Below are positions 1-8,366 of a DNA stretch of 41,953 bases, piece by piece; the stretch's first letter is position 1, and the number at the start of each line of letters is the position of its first letter. The notes under the pieces were generated by a model. It had not been told where the DNA came from. It ran no database searches and saw only the letters and a program-made list of their open reading frames with translations. This DNA is from Alphaproteobacteria bacterium (GTDB taxonomy: Bacteria > Pseudomonadota > Alphaproteobacteria > Puniceispirillales > Puniceispirillaceae), in assembly GCA_012269555.1 (NCBI GenBank), contig JAAXKA010000101.1, positions 1-41,953 of the forward strand, in the 5' to 3' direction. A program made the translations under genes and the position numbers.

Positions 1-753
1 GTGCACACCCTCATCTGCTCCAATAGGAACAGAACTAACTGAAGCAACTTCCTTAATTAATTTTACATCGTCGGCAGCGACAGGTTGCTCAAAAAAATCA
101 ACACCTGATATGCTTGCGGATTTTGCAAATTCTCCTGCCTGTTGAAGTTCATAGCCTTCGTTTGCATCAGCTGAAATAAATGCTGCGTCGCCTAGGGCTT
201 CTCTTATTAATGCGCATCTTTTTAAATCTTGTTCTGGAGAAAGAGAGCCTACCTTAACCTTAAATGCTTCGAAGCCCTCCTGTTGTTTTTCTTTTGCGCG
301 CGAAATTTCTTCGTCTAACGTTCCACCAGCTATCATAGTCAGTGCTCGCGCTGATGGGCGTTTTGCGCCACCCAACAGCTCAATAAGAGAACAATTATTT
401 GTTCTGGCAAATAAATCCAGCATTGCCATTTCCATAGCTGAAATAGCGCCATCATTGCCATATAAGGGGGTTTGAATTAATGTTTTAATATCCTGCAAAC
501 TGGAAATAGACGCACCGATTATTCTTGATTTGATGAAGTCCGCTGCCGCGGCCATTCCTTGCACAAACTCGCCAGTCATCGTTGGTGCAGATGATGCTTC
601 ACCCCAACCAACATGTTTATTATCTCCATTTATAGAAATTATAATATTTTCCGCGGTAAGAACAGTCACGCCTGCCATCTTTACAGGTGCTTTAAGAGGA
701 ATAGAAACAGAATAAACTTGTATTTCCTTAATTTTAACATCTTGAAAAGTCAT
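1..753 (-). CDS. Enolase-superfamily racemase/muconate cycloisomerase-like protein (3' end cut by window edge)
   Basis: Reading the minus strand from the ATG at 753 gives 251 codons open to the left edge, so the C-terminus is missing. An N-terminal capping domain is followed by the (beta/alpha) barrel of the mandelate racemase/muconate lactonizing enzyme (MLE) group. Visible active-site elements are a KxK motif (FKVKVG, K165/K167), the first metal ligand D196 in SADANEG, the second E222 in FFEQP, and the third D247 in GADEG. Family members abstract a proton next to a carboxylate (cycloisomerases, racemases, dipeptide epimerases, acid-sugar dehydratases); the KxK form fits the MLE subgroup. 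The gene starts 6 nt after the CoA-transferase stop, so the two are probably co-transcribed. The substrate cannot be told from sequence. Confidence 0.88.
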   Translation of the reverse strand, partial: MTFQDVKIKEIQVYSVSIPLKAPVKMAGVTVLTAENIIISINGDNKHVGWGEASSAPTMTGEFVQGMAAAADFIKSRIIGASISSLQDIKTLIQTPLYGNDGAISAMEMAMLDLFARTNNCSLIELLGGAKRPSARALTMIAGGTLDEEISRAKEKQQEGFEAFKVKVGSLSPEQDLKRCALIREALGDAAFISADANEGYELQQAGEFAKSASISGVDFFEQPVAADDVKLIKEVASVSSVPIGADEGVH

Positions 754-759
754 TAAATA

Positions 760-1956
760 TTAGGGCTCCCGTTTGTTTAATTCGTTAATCTCAGCCTTTG
801 TCATACCCAGAAAACCTTTAAGAATTTCGTTATTATGCTCTCCTAACAAAGGCGGTGGCATATTATTTTTTCGTCCTCTAACATTATCAATTTTGATTGG
901 TAGCCCTAATGATTTTATGAGCCCTGCAGTAGAATGTTGTATTTCAACTACCATGCCGTTTTCAAGTGTTTGAGGGTGTGAAAGAGACTGTGAAACAGTT
1001 CGAACCACGGCTACAGGTATTCCGCTATCTTTTAATACATTGTACCAATAATCTGCGCTATTAGAAGATAGCGCTTCCTCAATTAGCTGTTCTATTTGAT
1101 GTCTATTCTCTACCCGGTTTGCATTTTTTGCAAAGCGAGCATCTGTTATCCATTCGATGTGTCCAACACTCTCAGAAAATTGTTTGAATTGTCCATCATT
1201 CCCAACTGAAATAACGAGACTTCCCTCGCCACACTTAAATAAATTATAAGGTACAATATTAGGGTGGCCATTACCATATCGCTTTGCCTCTGCACCAGAA
1301 ATAAGATAGTTAGATGCTACATTTGCTAGCAGAAAAATACCTGTATTGTATAAATTGACATCAATAACAGACCCAGTTTTTGTTCTGTATCGTTTATTCA
1401 ATGCAGCTAAAATTCCAATAACAGCATTCATGCCTGTAGCTATATCTACCACCGCCACACCAAGTTTCATTGGTGCTCCGTCTGACTCCCCCGTTATTGC
1501 CATTAAGCCCGATTCGGCTTGAAGAAGAAAATCATAACCTGGCATACCTCCATTTGGACCCACTGTCCCATATCCAGTGATAGAACATCTAATAACACTT
1601 GATGCCTCTTGCTCAAACCATCGGCCCGTTAGTCCCAGCTTATCTAAAAGGCCGGGTTTAAAATTATCAATTACAATGTCACTTTTCTTAACGAGATTTT
1701 TTAGCACTTTAAGTCCAGATGGTGATTTAAAATCAAGTGCCAAGCTTTTTTTATTTCTATTTACTCCAAGAAAATATGCTGCTTCGGTATCTGCGAAGGG
1801 AGGGCCCCAATGCCTTGTATCGTCTCCTCTTCCAGGGTGTTCAACCTTAATGACTTCTGCGCCCATATCAGCTAACATTTGAGCACACAAGGGACCCGCT
1901 AGTACCCTTGTCAGGTCTAAAACAACAACCCCATCTAATGCATTACCCTCTGTCAT
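760..1956 (-). CDS. CaiB/BaiF family (class III) CoA-transferase
   Basis: The 398-aa protein has the usual family length and the family opening (VVVLDLTRVLAGP, then a KVEHPGRGDDTR segment). The motif GYDFLLQAESG places the expected catalytic aspartate at D142. Class III enzymes move CoA between carboxylic acids through an acyl-aspartyl intermediate; racemases of the AMACR type share the fold. The start is supported by AGGAAAG just upstream of the ATG at 1956. It lies between a crotonase gene 138 nt upstream and the MLE-type gene 6 nt downstream, which suggests it activates an acid for a CoA-linked pathway. The acyl substrate is unknown. Confidence 0.92.
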   Translation of the reverse strand: MTEGNALDGVVVLDLTRVLAGPLCAQMLADMGAEVIKVEHPGRGDDTRHWGPPFADTEAAYFLGVNRNKKSLALDFKSPSGLKVLKNLVKKSDIVIDNFKPGLLDKLGLTGRWFEQEASSVIRCSITGYGTVGPNGGMPGYDFLLQAESGLMAITGESDGAPMKLGVAVVDIATGMNAVIGILAALNKRYRTKTGSVIDVNLYNTGIFLLANVASNYLISGAEAKRYGNGHPNIVPYNLFKCGEGSLVISVGNDGQFKQFSESVGHIEWITDARFAKNANRVENRHQIEQLIEEALSSNSADYWYNVLKDSGIPVAVVRTVSQSLSHPQTLENGMVVEIQHSTAGLIKSLGLPIKIDNVRGRKNNMPPPLLGEHNNEILKGFLGMTKAEINELNKREP

Positions 1957-2094
1957 ACTTTCCTGCCTCTACACTAAGCAAAAGAAACGTCATGCATACT
2001 TTTAATAAAAAGATAATGCACACTACTAAGTAAATATCTTCAATCAAAAACAATAAAATTTGCAACCAAATTACATTTTTCCAAGATGTTTTTA

Positions 2095-2952
2095 TCAGCC
2101 CTTTTTCATATTATCGTCATTATGAAGTCCATTGAGGTAGTCTTTTACTTCTGCAGCATTTCGTTGCCTAAATTTCTGAAAATCAGGCTTTCGCTTCTCT
2201 AAAAATGCATGCATACCCTCTAATGACTCCTCAGAACCCCATACGTGAGCCAGTAACTCCATTCCATGCTGCCATGATGCATAAAGTTCGTCTGACTCGG
2301 CATTCAATGATTTTTTAGTCTGTCGCAATGTCTGACCACTGTGGCTATTAATCTTCTTAACCCATTCAAGCGTTTCCTCATACAATTTATCTTGAGGAAC
2401 ACACTTATTTATAAGACCAACCTTTACCGCCTCTTCTGCTTTGAATGAACGCGCCAAAAATATCATTTCGCGTGCAATTCGCTCTCCCACTATACGGGGT
2501 AAATATTGTGTTGCGCCAACTGTTGGACATGCACCAACTCGAGCTCCTGTTTGGCCAAGTACTGCATTTTCAGATGCAATTACAAGGTCACACCAAAGCG
2601 CTAATTCATGGCCACCACCCATGCACCAGCCATTCACCATTGCTATGACAGGGACAGTAACGCCTCGGATAGCCATGGCCAGGCCTAGCATACGATCATT
2701 CCAATGAGCTGCATTCACCCAATTTAATCTTTTCATTGCATAAAAATCACCACCAGCTGAAAATGCTTGTTCTCCAGCTCCAGTAATCACTATGCATGAA
2801 ATCGATGGATCATTTCTTGTCTCAAGCACTGCTTCACGCAATTCATCTAATGTTTGTTCACGAAAAGCGTTTCTTACCTCTGGTCTATTTATCGTAATCC
2901 AGGCGGCACTCTCTTTTACTTCAACGAGAATTTCATTATACTTAGTTTTCAT
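2095..2952 (-). CDS. Enoyl-CoA hydratase/isomerase (crotonase) family, BadI/MenB-like
   Basis: The 285-aa protein has crotonase features: an oxyanion-hole segment near residues 63-70 (AGEQAFSAGGDF) and MVNGWCMGGGHELALWCDL near residue 110. The following GQTGARVG and YLPRIVGERIARE segments resemble naphthoyl-CoA synthase MenB and the ring-opening hydrolase BadI more than beta-oxidation hydratases. It overlaps the upstream VOC gene by about 11 nt, so the pair is translationally linked. A role in cleavage of a cyclic or beta-keto acyl-CoA is plausible but inferred. There are no menaquinone genes nearby, which argues against true MenB. Confidence 0.88.
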   Translation of the reverse strand: MKTKYNEILVEVKESAAWITINRPEVRNAFREQTLDELREAVLETRNDPSISCIVITGAGEQAFSAGGDFYAMKRLNWVNAAHWNDRMLGLAMAIRGVTVPVIAMVNGWCMGGGHELALWCDLVIASENAVLGQTGARVGACPTVGATQYLPRIVGERIAREMIFLARSFKAEEAVKVGLINKCVPQDKLYEETLEWVKKINSHSGQTLRQTKKSLNAESDELYASWQHGMELLAHVWGSEESLEGMHAFLEKRKPDFQKFRQRNAAEVKDYLNGLHNDDNMKKG

Positions 2953-3382
2953 ATTTTATTCCTTTTCCATTTTTGTTTTCCACGATTTCAACTAAAATAC
3001 TGCTCGTATCAGAGGGATGCATAAAAAACATCTTTTGACCATGGTGCCCTTCTGACGGTTCACCAAGAACCCTCATTTTATTGTTTTTGATTTTTTTTGA
3101 TGATTCTTCTGCATCTGTTGTTACAGCGCAGAAATGGTGCATAGCACCTTTAGGATTACGCTCCAAAAACTTGGCTATGGGGCTTTGTTCATTTAAGGGT
3201 TCGATAAGCTCGATTTTTACATTCTGAAAATGAATGTAAGCCATTCTAATTCCTTGTTCAGATACAATTTTTGGTAATGTAATCTCAGCGCCAAAAAGCT
3301 TTGAGTACTGCTCTAAAACTGGTTCAATTTTCGGAACAGCAATCGCAATGTGATCAAGTACATTATCTGCAACTTTCTCCAA
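2942..3382 (-). CDS. Methylmalonyl-CoA epimerase-like VOC protein
   Basis: This short vicinal-oxygen-chelate protein has two glyoxalase-like halves. Near the N-terminus is LDHIAIAV with a candidate metal His, centrally GAMHHFCA with a second His, and near the end SILVEIVE with a candidate Glu ligand; all match methylmalonyl-CoA epimerase. The start is a choice. A GTG at 3388 directly abuts AGGGG, whereas the in-frame TTG at 3382 has AGGGG about 6 nt away, so TTG is preferred (MEKVADNV). No methylmalonyl-CoA mutase gene is in the window, so it may act on a related acyl-CoA. It leads the epimerase-crotonase pair, and a TATCGATAA palindrome lies about 35 nt upstream of the start. Confidence 0.8.
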   Translation of the reverse strand: MEKVADNVLDHIAIAVPKIEPVLEQYSKLFGAEITLPKIVSEQGIRMAYIHFQNVKIELIEPLNEQSPIAKFLERNPKGAMHHFCAVTTDAEESSKKIKNNKMRVLGEPSEGHHGQKMFFMHPSDTSSILVEIVENKNGKGIKYEN

Positions 3383-3417
3383 ATTCACCCCCTACTGCAA
3401 ATTCTTTAAATTAAAAA

Positions 3418-3426
3418 TATCGATAA
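3418..3426. promoter_or_regulatory. Candidate operator TATCGATAA (copy 1)
   Basis: TATCGATA palindrome followed by A in the 56-nt gap upstream of the minus-strand epimerase/crotonase genes, about 35 nt before the start codon. Looser inverted arms TGCAAAT (3396-3402) and ATTTGCA (3434-3440) flank it. It is the first of five intergenic copies. The role is inferred from recurrence and position. Confidence 0.5.
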
Positions 3427-3444
3427 TTTTTTTATTTGCAAGTG

Positions 3445-4203
3445 TTATGAACTTAAAATTAATGCAATACCAAGACAAAATAGAACAGCATAGGTAATAT
3501 ATCTGAAATAAATTTCAGACACTATATCAAAGAGGAATATTCCGGTCCTTAACCCGATTGAAAGAGGAACAGACAATAACAATCCCAAGGTAAGAAATCT
3601 TGAGTCAAAACCTTCTACAAAAATAAAATATGCAAAAAAAGATAATATCGTGAAAATAATTACTAATTGAATATTACTTTGAATAACATTTTTTTCAACT
3701 GGGGAAGATAGAAAATAAATTCCGGTAAATGGCCCAGTAGGCACCCCAAAAAACCCTGAGAAAAGTCCTGTTATCCAGCCAAACCCAAGTGAGATAAATC
3801 TTGTTTGCGGACCATTGTACCTCCATCCAGAAAATAAAATTAACGTTCCTACAAGAATAAAGATACCCATGTAAAAAGTGATTTCTGAAATTTCATTTTG
3901 AAAAAGAAAGTTTAGCCCAATGAAGGCTCCAATACATAGTCCCAAACTGTAAAAAAGAGTGATCCTTTTTTGAGAATATTTTACAGCCCTTCTTATTGTA
4001 AAAGTAACTCCCACTAAACCTGATAAGATAATGATGTTCATTCCAGGGATAGGTCCAAGAAGAAGAGTATAGCAAGGCAACATAAATAATGACCCTGCAA
4101 AACCAGTAAATCCTCGGACAACCCCTCCAAGAAAGGCAATTAAAACACAGGTTAACAGAGTGGTTAATTCCAGCTCAAACAATTCAAAAATTCCGATGGT
4201 CAT
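3445..4203 (-). CDS. TauE/SafE family membrane transporter
   Basis: The 252-aa protein is strongly hydrophobic with about eight predicted membrane segments. The family hallmark GGVVRGFTGFAGSLFMLP is near the N-terminus and a second inner repeat, GLFSGFFGVPTGPF, near residue 165. TauE/SafE proteins are inner-membrane permeases, often exporters of sulfite, sulfonates or other small organic anions. AGGA sits just before the ATG. The gene is divergent from the cyclase operon and lies upstream of the epimerase/crotonase genes on the same strand. A second TauE-type gene lies at 24520-25266. Substrate unknown. Confidence 0.85.
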   Translation of the reverse strand: MTIGIFELFELELTTLLTCVLIAFLGGVVRGFTGFAGSLFMLPCYTLLLGPIPGMNIIILSGLVGVTFTIRRAVKYSQKRITLFYSLGLCIGAFIGLNFLFQNEISEITFYMGIFILVGTLILFSGWRYNGPQTRFISLGFGWITGLFSGFFGVPTGPFTGIYFLSSPVEKNVIQSNIQLVIIFTILSFFAYFIFVEGFDSRFLTLGLLLSVPLSIGLRTGIFLFDIVSEIYFRYITYAVLFCLGIALILSS

Positions 4204-4391
4204 ATTCCTAAACAGGGAGAAAAATTTGTTAGTCGTTTGTACTTATATCGTGCAGGTGAAGTTATTAATAGTTGTTTTTTACTCTGGAAGTAGATTAACA
4301 TTTTTTCAAATAAACCAGATAATTAATTGTGCATTGTTAATCGGTTGCTAGTAGAAATACTTGTTTTATTCTAAAATAGAGGGAGAAGGAA

Positions 4392-5363
4392 TTGACAAAA
4401 AAGAAAATTACCAGAGAGGATTTAAGCATAGCAGCTGAAAAGTATAAAAATTGGGGTAAATGGGGAGCGAATGACGAAATAGGCACCTTAAATTATACTA
4501 CAGCAAATGATATTGTCGAAGCATCAAGGCTAGTTAATCAAGGCAAAGTAATCTCTCTTGCTTTAAATTTTGACTCTAGTGGTCCTCAAGGTGCTAAATC
4601 TAAATATCAATCATTAGGCAGAATAAACCCACTTCATACAATGTTGAGAACCGGAACTGATGCTTATTCTGGTGTTCTCGACCAGCGTGGTATTCGAGCG
4701 GCAGACGATATGATTGTAATGCCACTTCAATCTGGGACCCAATGGGATGGTCTCGGACATGTATTTTACGAAAATTATATGTGGAATGGATATGATTGCA
4801 GAGAGGTGACTTCTTCAGGTGCTCAAAAATGTGGAATAGAGAAAACCAAAAATAAAATGGTGGGTCGAGGCGTTTTGCTTGATGTTCCCAGAGAAATGGG
4901 GGTTGCGCGACTTGAGGATGGTTATGGTATCACATGCGAAGATTTGGATAGAACTGCTAAATCTCAGCAGGTAGAAATTAAACGTGGAGATTATGTTATT
5001 GTTCGTACTGGCCAGATGGAAGAAATGCTTAAGGCCGGCAGTTGGGATGGTTACCCAGGAGGTGATGCACCAGGGTTTGCCTTTGAGACGCTAGACTGGC
5101 TGCAAGAAAAAGAAATTTCTGCAATAGCATCAGATACTTGGGGATGCGAAGTGCGACCCAATGAAGCAGAAGAGGGTATCAACCAACCGTGGCACTGGAT
5201 TACAATTCCTATAATGGGGATCACAATGGGTGAGATATTTTTTCTTGGTGATTTAGCATCAGATTGTGCAAGTGATGGGATTTACGAATTTATGTTTGTT
5301 GCGCCTGCGTTGCCGATTACGGGTGCAGTTGGTTCCCCTACTAATCCGCTTGCTATAAAATAA
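4392..5363 (+). CDS. Cyclase family protein (PF04199, kynurenine-formamidase-like fold)
   Basis: The 323-aa protein starts at TTG with GGGAGAAGGA directly upstream. The family metal/catalytic motif is HxGTHxDxPxH; here it reads QSGTQWDGLGH at residues 113-123, keeping D119 and H123 but with Gln at the first two His positions and Leu for Pro. GTQWDG variants occur in this family, so this is a divergent rather than a broken enzyme. SDTWGCEVRPN and a late His-rich segment (QPWHW) also fit. Family members hydrolyse amides or lactones or cyclise polyketides. It is the first gene of a four-gene plus-strand group. Confidence 0.85.
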   Translation: MTKKKITREDLSIAAEKYKNWGKWGANDEIGTLNYTTANDIVEASRLVNQGKVISLALNFDSSGPQGAKSKYQSLGRINPLHTMLRTGTDAYSGVLDQRGIRAADDMIVMPLQSGTQWDGLGHVFYENYMWNGYDCREVTSSGAQKCGIEKTKNKMVGRGVLLDVPREMGVARLEDGYGITCEDLDRTAKSQQVEIKRGDYVIVRTGQMEEMLKAGSWDGYPGGDAPGFAFETLDWLQEKEISAIASDTWGCEVRPNEAEEGINQPWHWITIPIMGITMGEIFFLGDLASDCASDGIYEFMFVAPALPITGAVGSPTNPLAIK

Positions 5364-5422
5364 AGTGATGGGTGAGAATCCTGCTAACTTGAATTTAGTT
5401 AAACATAATGGAACTTTAAAAA

Positions 5423-7099
5423 ATGAAAAAACAAACAGGTGCAGTTGTACTAGCTGAATTACTGAAATCCTTGGGCGTAACTCATATTTTTATGGTTCCA
5501 GCTGTTTTAAGAAGAACTATGGTTGAGATTGAGAAAAGGACCAACATCAAAAGACTCCATGTACATTCAGAAAAATCTGCTGCTTACATGGCAGATGGTT
5601 ATGCACGAGTATCTCACAAACCTGCTATTTGCATGGCCCAAATAATTGGTGCCTTAAATATTGCAGCTGGGCTCAGAGATGCCTTCCTCGCCCATTCACC
5701 AGTAATCGCTTTGACAGGTGGACGTGAACCAAAGACAAAATTTAAAAAAGTATATCAGGAAATCGATGATATGCCTGCTTTTGAACCAGTAACAAAATTT
5801 AATGCTACGATTGATGATGTAAATCGTTTTTCAGACATGATGGAACAAGCTTTTAGAGTTGCCACTTCAGGTTCACCAGGTCCAGTTCACTTGCAGTTTA
5901 GAGGAAATGAAGCGCAAATAGACCTAGAAGAAACAGAGGTAGAGGTTACTATAAATGAAATCAACATCCAAATTCCTCCTCATCGGCCCATATGTGCTGA
6001 TCGTGTTTTAAAAAAAGCACTTGAGGCCATTCAAAAAGCCACTAAGCCTATTATTGTTGCCGGAGGAGGCGCAAGACATTCTGGATGCTCGAAAGAATTA
6101 CTAACGTTTGCTGAAAAACTTAGCATACCTATCGCAACCTCCCTCAATGGGAAAGACTTAATCAAATCAAACCATCCTCTTTCTTGTGGCGTTGTAGGCA
6201 CTTACTCTCGGGAATCAGCCAATCTATCTGTAAAAGAAGCAGACCTAGTAATCTTTATTGGCTCCGAAACAGGCTCTATGACAACCCACTTTTGGGCTGT
6301 TCCATCCAGTAAAGTTAGGGTTATTCAAATTGATATTGAACCTGAAAATCTAGGTAGAAATTATAATCTTGAAGTAGCCATTCATGGAGATGCAAAAGTT
6401 GTTTTAGAAAGAATGACCAAACTCGCTGATTCAAAAAATTTTCCAGAGAGAACAGAATGGCTCTCGCTGATAACAAAATTACGCAGTGATTGGTATAATA
6501 AATATCAACCACTAATGGAGAGTGACGCTAAACCTATTAGACCAGAAAGATTATGTCAGGAAATTAGCAATGCTGCCCCAAAAAACGCAGTATTTGTGGT
6601 AGATACGGGTCATGCAGGCATGTGGATGGGGGGTATGTTTGATTTAACTCATTCAGAACAAACCTATATAAGGAGCGCAGGCCATCTTGGATGGGCCTTC
6701 CCTGCCTCTCTTGGTGCAAAATGTGCTTTACCTGATAAACCAGTTATTTGCTTCACTGGAGATGCTGGTTTTTGGTACCATATTGCCGAAATTGAAGTAG
6801 CCGTTAGATGGAATATAAATACAATAGTGATTGTAAATAATAATAGTGGCGGCAATCAATCTAAGCGTGGATTTGATAGAGCTTATGGCGGAGAGCAAAC
6901 AGAGGAAGGACGTCAACTTTGGACATTTAATAATATAAATTTTGCCGCTATAGCTGAAAACATTGGTGCCGTAGGTATAAGGGTGGAAAACGCGAAAGAA
7001 ATAAAGCCAGCCATCGAAAAAGCTATAGAGTTAAATAAACCCGTTATTATTGATGTTGTAACTGACATCAATGCGTTAGCGCCATTGGCTACTGTTTGA
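5423..7099 (+). CDS. ThDP-dependent enzyme, acetolactate synthase-like
   Basis: The 558-aa length fits the acetolactate synthase/benzoylformate decarboxylase superfamily with Pyr, central and PP domains. The cofactor-activating glutamate is E50 in HSEKSAAYMADGYAR. The diphosphate/Mg motif starts GDAG at 446-449 and ends with NNN at 472-474. The central domain carries PIIVAGGGARHSG. It is too generic to name: possibilities include acetolactate synthase-like lyases, 2-oxoacid decarboxylases and ring-cleaving 1,2-dione hydrolases. No small regulatory subunit (IlvN) follows, which argues against a biosynthetic IlvB. It sits 59 nt after the cyclase gene in the same direction. Confidence 0.88.
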   Translation: MKKQTGAVVLAELLKSLGVTHIFMVPAVLRRTMVEIEKRTNIKRLHVHSEKSAAYMADGYARVSHKPAICMAQIIGALNIAAGLRDAFLAHSPVIALTGGREPKTKFKKVYQEIDDMPAFEPVTKFNATIDDVNRFSDMMEQAFRVATSGSPGPVHLQFRGNEAQIDLEETEVEVTINEINIQIPPHRPICADRVLKKALEAIQKATKPIIVAGGGARHSGCSKELLTFAEKLSIPIATSLNGKDLIKSNHPLSCGVVGTYSRESANLSVKEADLVIFIGSETGSMTTHFWAVPSSKVRVIQIDIEPENLGRNYNLEVAIHGDAKVVLERMTKLADSKNFPERTEWLSLITKLRSDWYNKYQPLMESDAKPIRPERLCQEISNAAPKNAVFVVDTGHAGMWMGGMFDLTHSEQTYIRSAGHLGWAFPASLGAKCALPDKPVICFTGDAGFWYHIAEIEVAVRWNINTIVIVNNNSGGNQSKRGFDRAYGGEQTEEGRQLWTFNNINFAAIAENIGAVGIRVENAKEIKPAIEKAIELNKPVIIDVVTDINALAPLATV

Positions 7100-7153
7100 T
7101 TTTATATAATCCGTGAAATTATGTTAGATACTTAAAAGCTACAGGAGAATTTT

Positions 7154-8335
7154 TTGAGATATCCCAGTATAGACAAAGATAACTATCCACTTGGTTTTTT
7201 ATTCATTAATGGAAACGAACAACCGAGTATTGTAAAGGGCGGTAGCGGTAAAACAACCTTTAAGACCCATGCCAGACAAATGGCATTATTCCAGAAAGAA
7301 GCGCTTGTTCAAGAAGGCGAGAGAGGCAGCAGATGGAGGCTTTCATCAGATGAAGGAAAACATCTTTCTGGGACTGACCTCGCTCCATTTCCTCTTGGTT
7401 TTTTTAATGCTGCTCTTCATGGTGATTTGATTGGACGAATTCGTCATTTTGCAAATGTTGATAACCTAGATATCAAACAAATAGATATGGAAGTGTCTAA
7501 TTTTTACTACATGACTGGCTCTTTTGTAAAAGGGGATGCAGCAGGACATGCAGAGCCTCCTTTAATTGAAATATCTTTTAGTGCAAAAGCAAACCCGGAA
7601 GAGATAAACCAGATAGTTGCAAAAGCTTTATTGGCCTCCCCATTTATCTATGGCTATAAAAATGCCCTCCATAGTCGTTTTTCTTTGTTCATAAACGGGA
7701 CTCAAAAAAAACTCTCAAATTTGCCGAATTGTCCCGTGGACGCAGCTGAAGATCCCTTCATGATTTACAAGGCATCTCCTGCACCTAAAGAAGGTTTTAA
7801 ATTTATGGAGAACATAATCCGAAAAACAGGAACTGAATTAGAGGGTGAAATAACAAAAGCCCCAACCGGTACAACAACGAAAATTATTCGTAATATCTAT
7901 GGAGAAAGCCACAGTGATTTAAAATCAAGCAGAGTAATTGCTGATACGGTGCTTGGTCTTCCTGGAATGACACGCTTTGAGATTGGAAGTGACGAGGGCG
8001 GAAATACTGGCCCTTCTGGCTTAAGCCATCTATGCGCAGGCATATCTTTTTGCTTTTTAACACAGTTGCACAGATATATCGAACATCAAAAATTCTCTAT
8101 AAATAATATGCGTCTTACTCAGACAATTGACTTTGAAGTAAGTGAAGAGGAAAATATTAAAACTGGAAAGATGGCCGCAGTTGACACGCATCTTTTTATG
8201 AACGGTGAAGCCTCAGAAGAAGAATATGAAAGGCTTTTGGAATTATCTGCTAGGTCCTGTTATCTTCATGCGACCCTTGCAACACCATTAGAACCAAAAG
8301 TAGAAATTTGCTTAAATGGAAATTCTATTTCATAA
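7154..8335 (+). CDS. Tandem OsmC-like protein (two OsmC-type halves in one chain)
   Basis: The 393-aa protein starts at TTG with AGGAG 7 nt upstream. The N-half (about 30-190) and C-half (about 225-390) each show an OsmC-like pattern: a long helix after a glycine/proline turn, a strand segment, then a second helix (ALLASPFIYG in the N-half, LSARSCYLHATLATP in the C-half). OsmC/Ohr proteins are normally about 140 aa and dimerise; here the dimer seems fused. Cys294 (SHLCAG) and Cys369 (ARSCYL) in the C-half fit the two-cysteine peroxidase centre, whereas the N-half has no Cys at either position. The assignment rests on pattern recognition. It lies between the ThDP enzyme and the hydrolase. Confidence 0.68.
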   Translation: MRYPSIDKDNYPLGFLFINGNEQPSIVKGGSGKTTFKTHARQMALFQKEALVQEGERGSRWRLSSDEGKHLSGTDLAPFPLGFFNAALHGDLIGRIRHFANVDNLDIKQIDMEVSNFYYMTGSFVKGDAAGHAEPPLIEISFSAKANPEEINQIVAKALLASPFIYGYKNALHSRFSLFINGTQKKLSNLPNCPVDAAEDPFMIYKASPAPKEGFKFMENIIRKTGTELEGEITKAPTGTTTKIIRNIYGESHSDLKSSRVIADTVLGLPGMTRFEIGSDEGGNTGPSGLSHLCAGISFCFLTQLHRYIEHQKFSINNMRLTQTIDFEVSEEENIKTGKMAAVDTHLFMNGEASEEEYERLLELSARSCYLHATLATPLEPKVEICLNGNSIS

Positions 8336-8366
8336 AATAAAAAACTGAGAGGCCAAAAAAATAAAA

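Noticed and set aside
2095-2952. True MenB (menaquinone synthesis)
   Set aside because: Motifs resemble MenB, but no men genes are near and the neighbours are catabolic.
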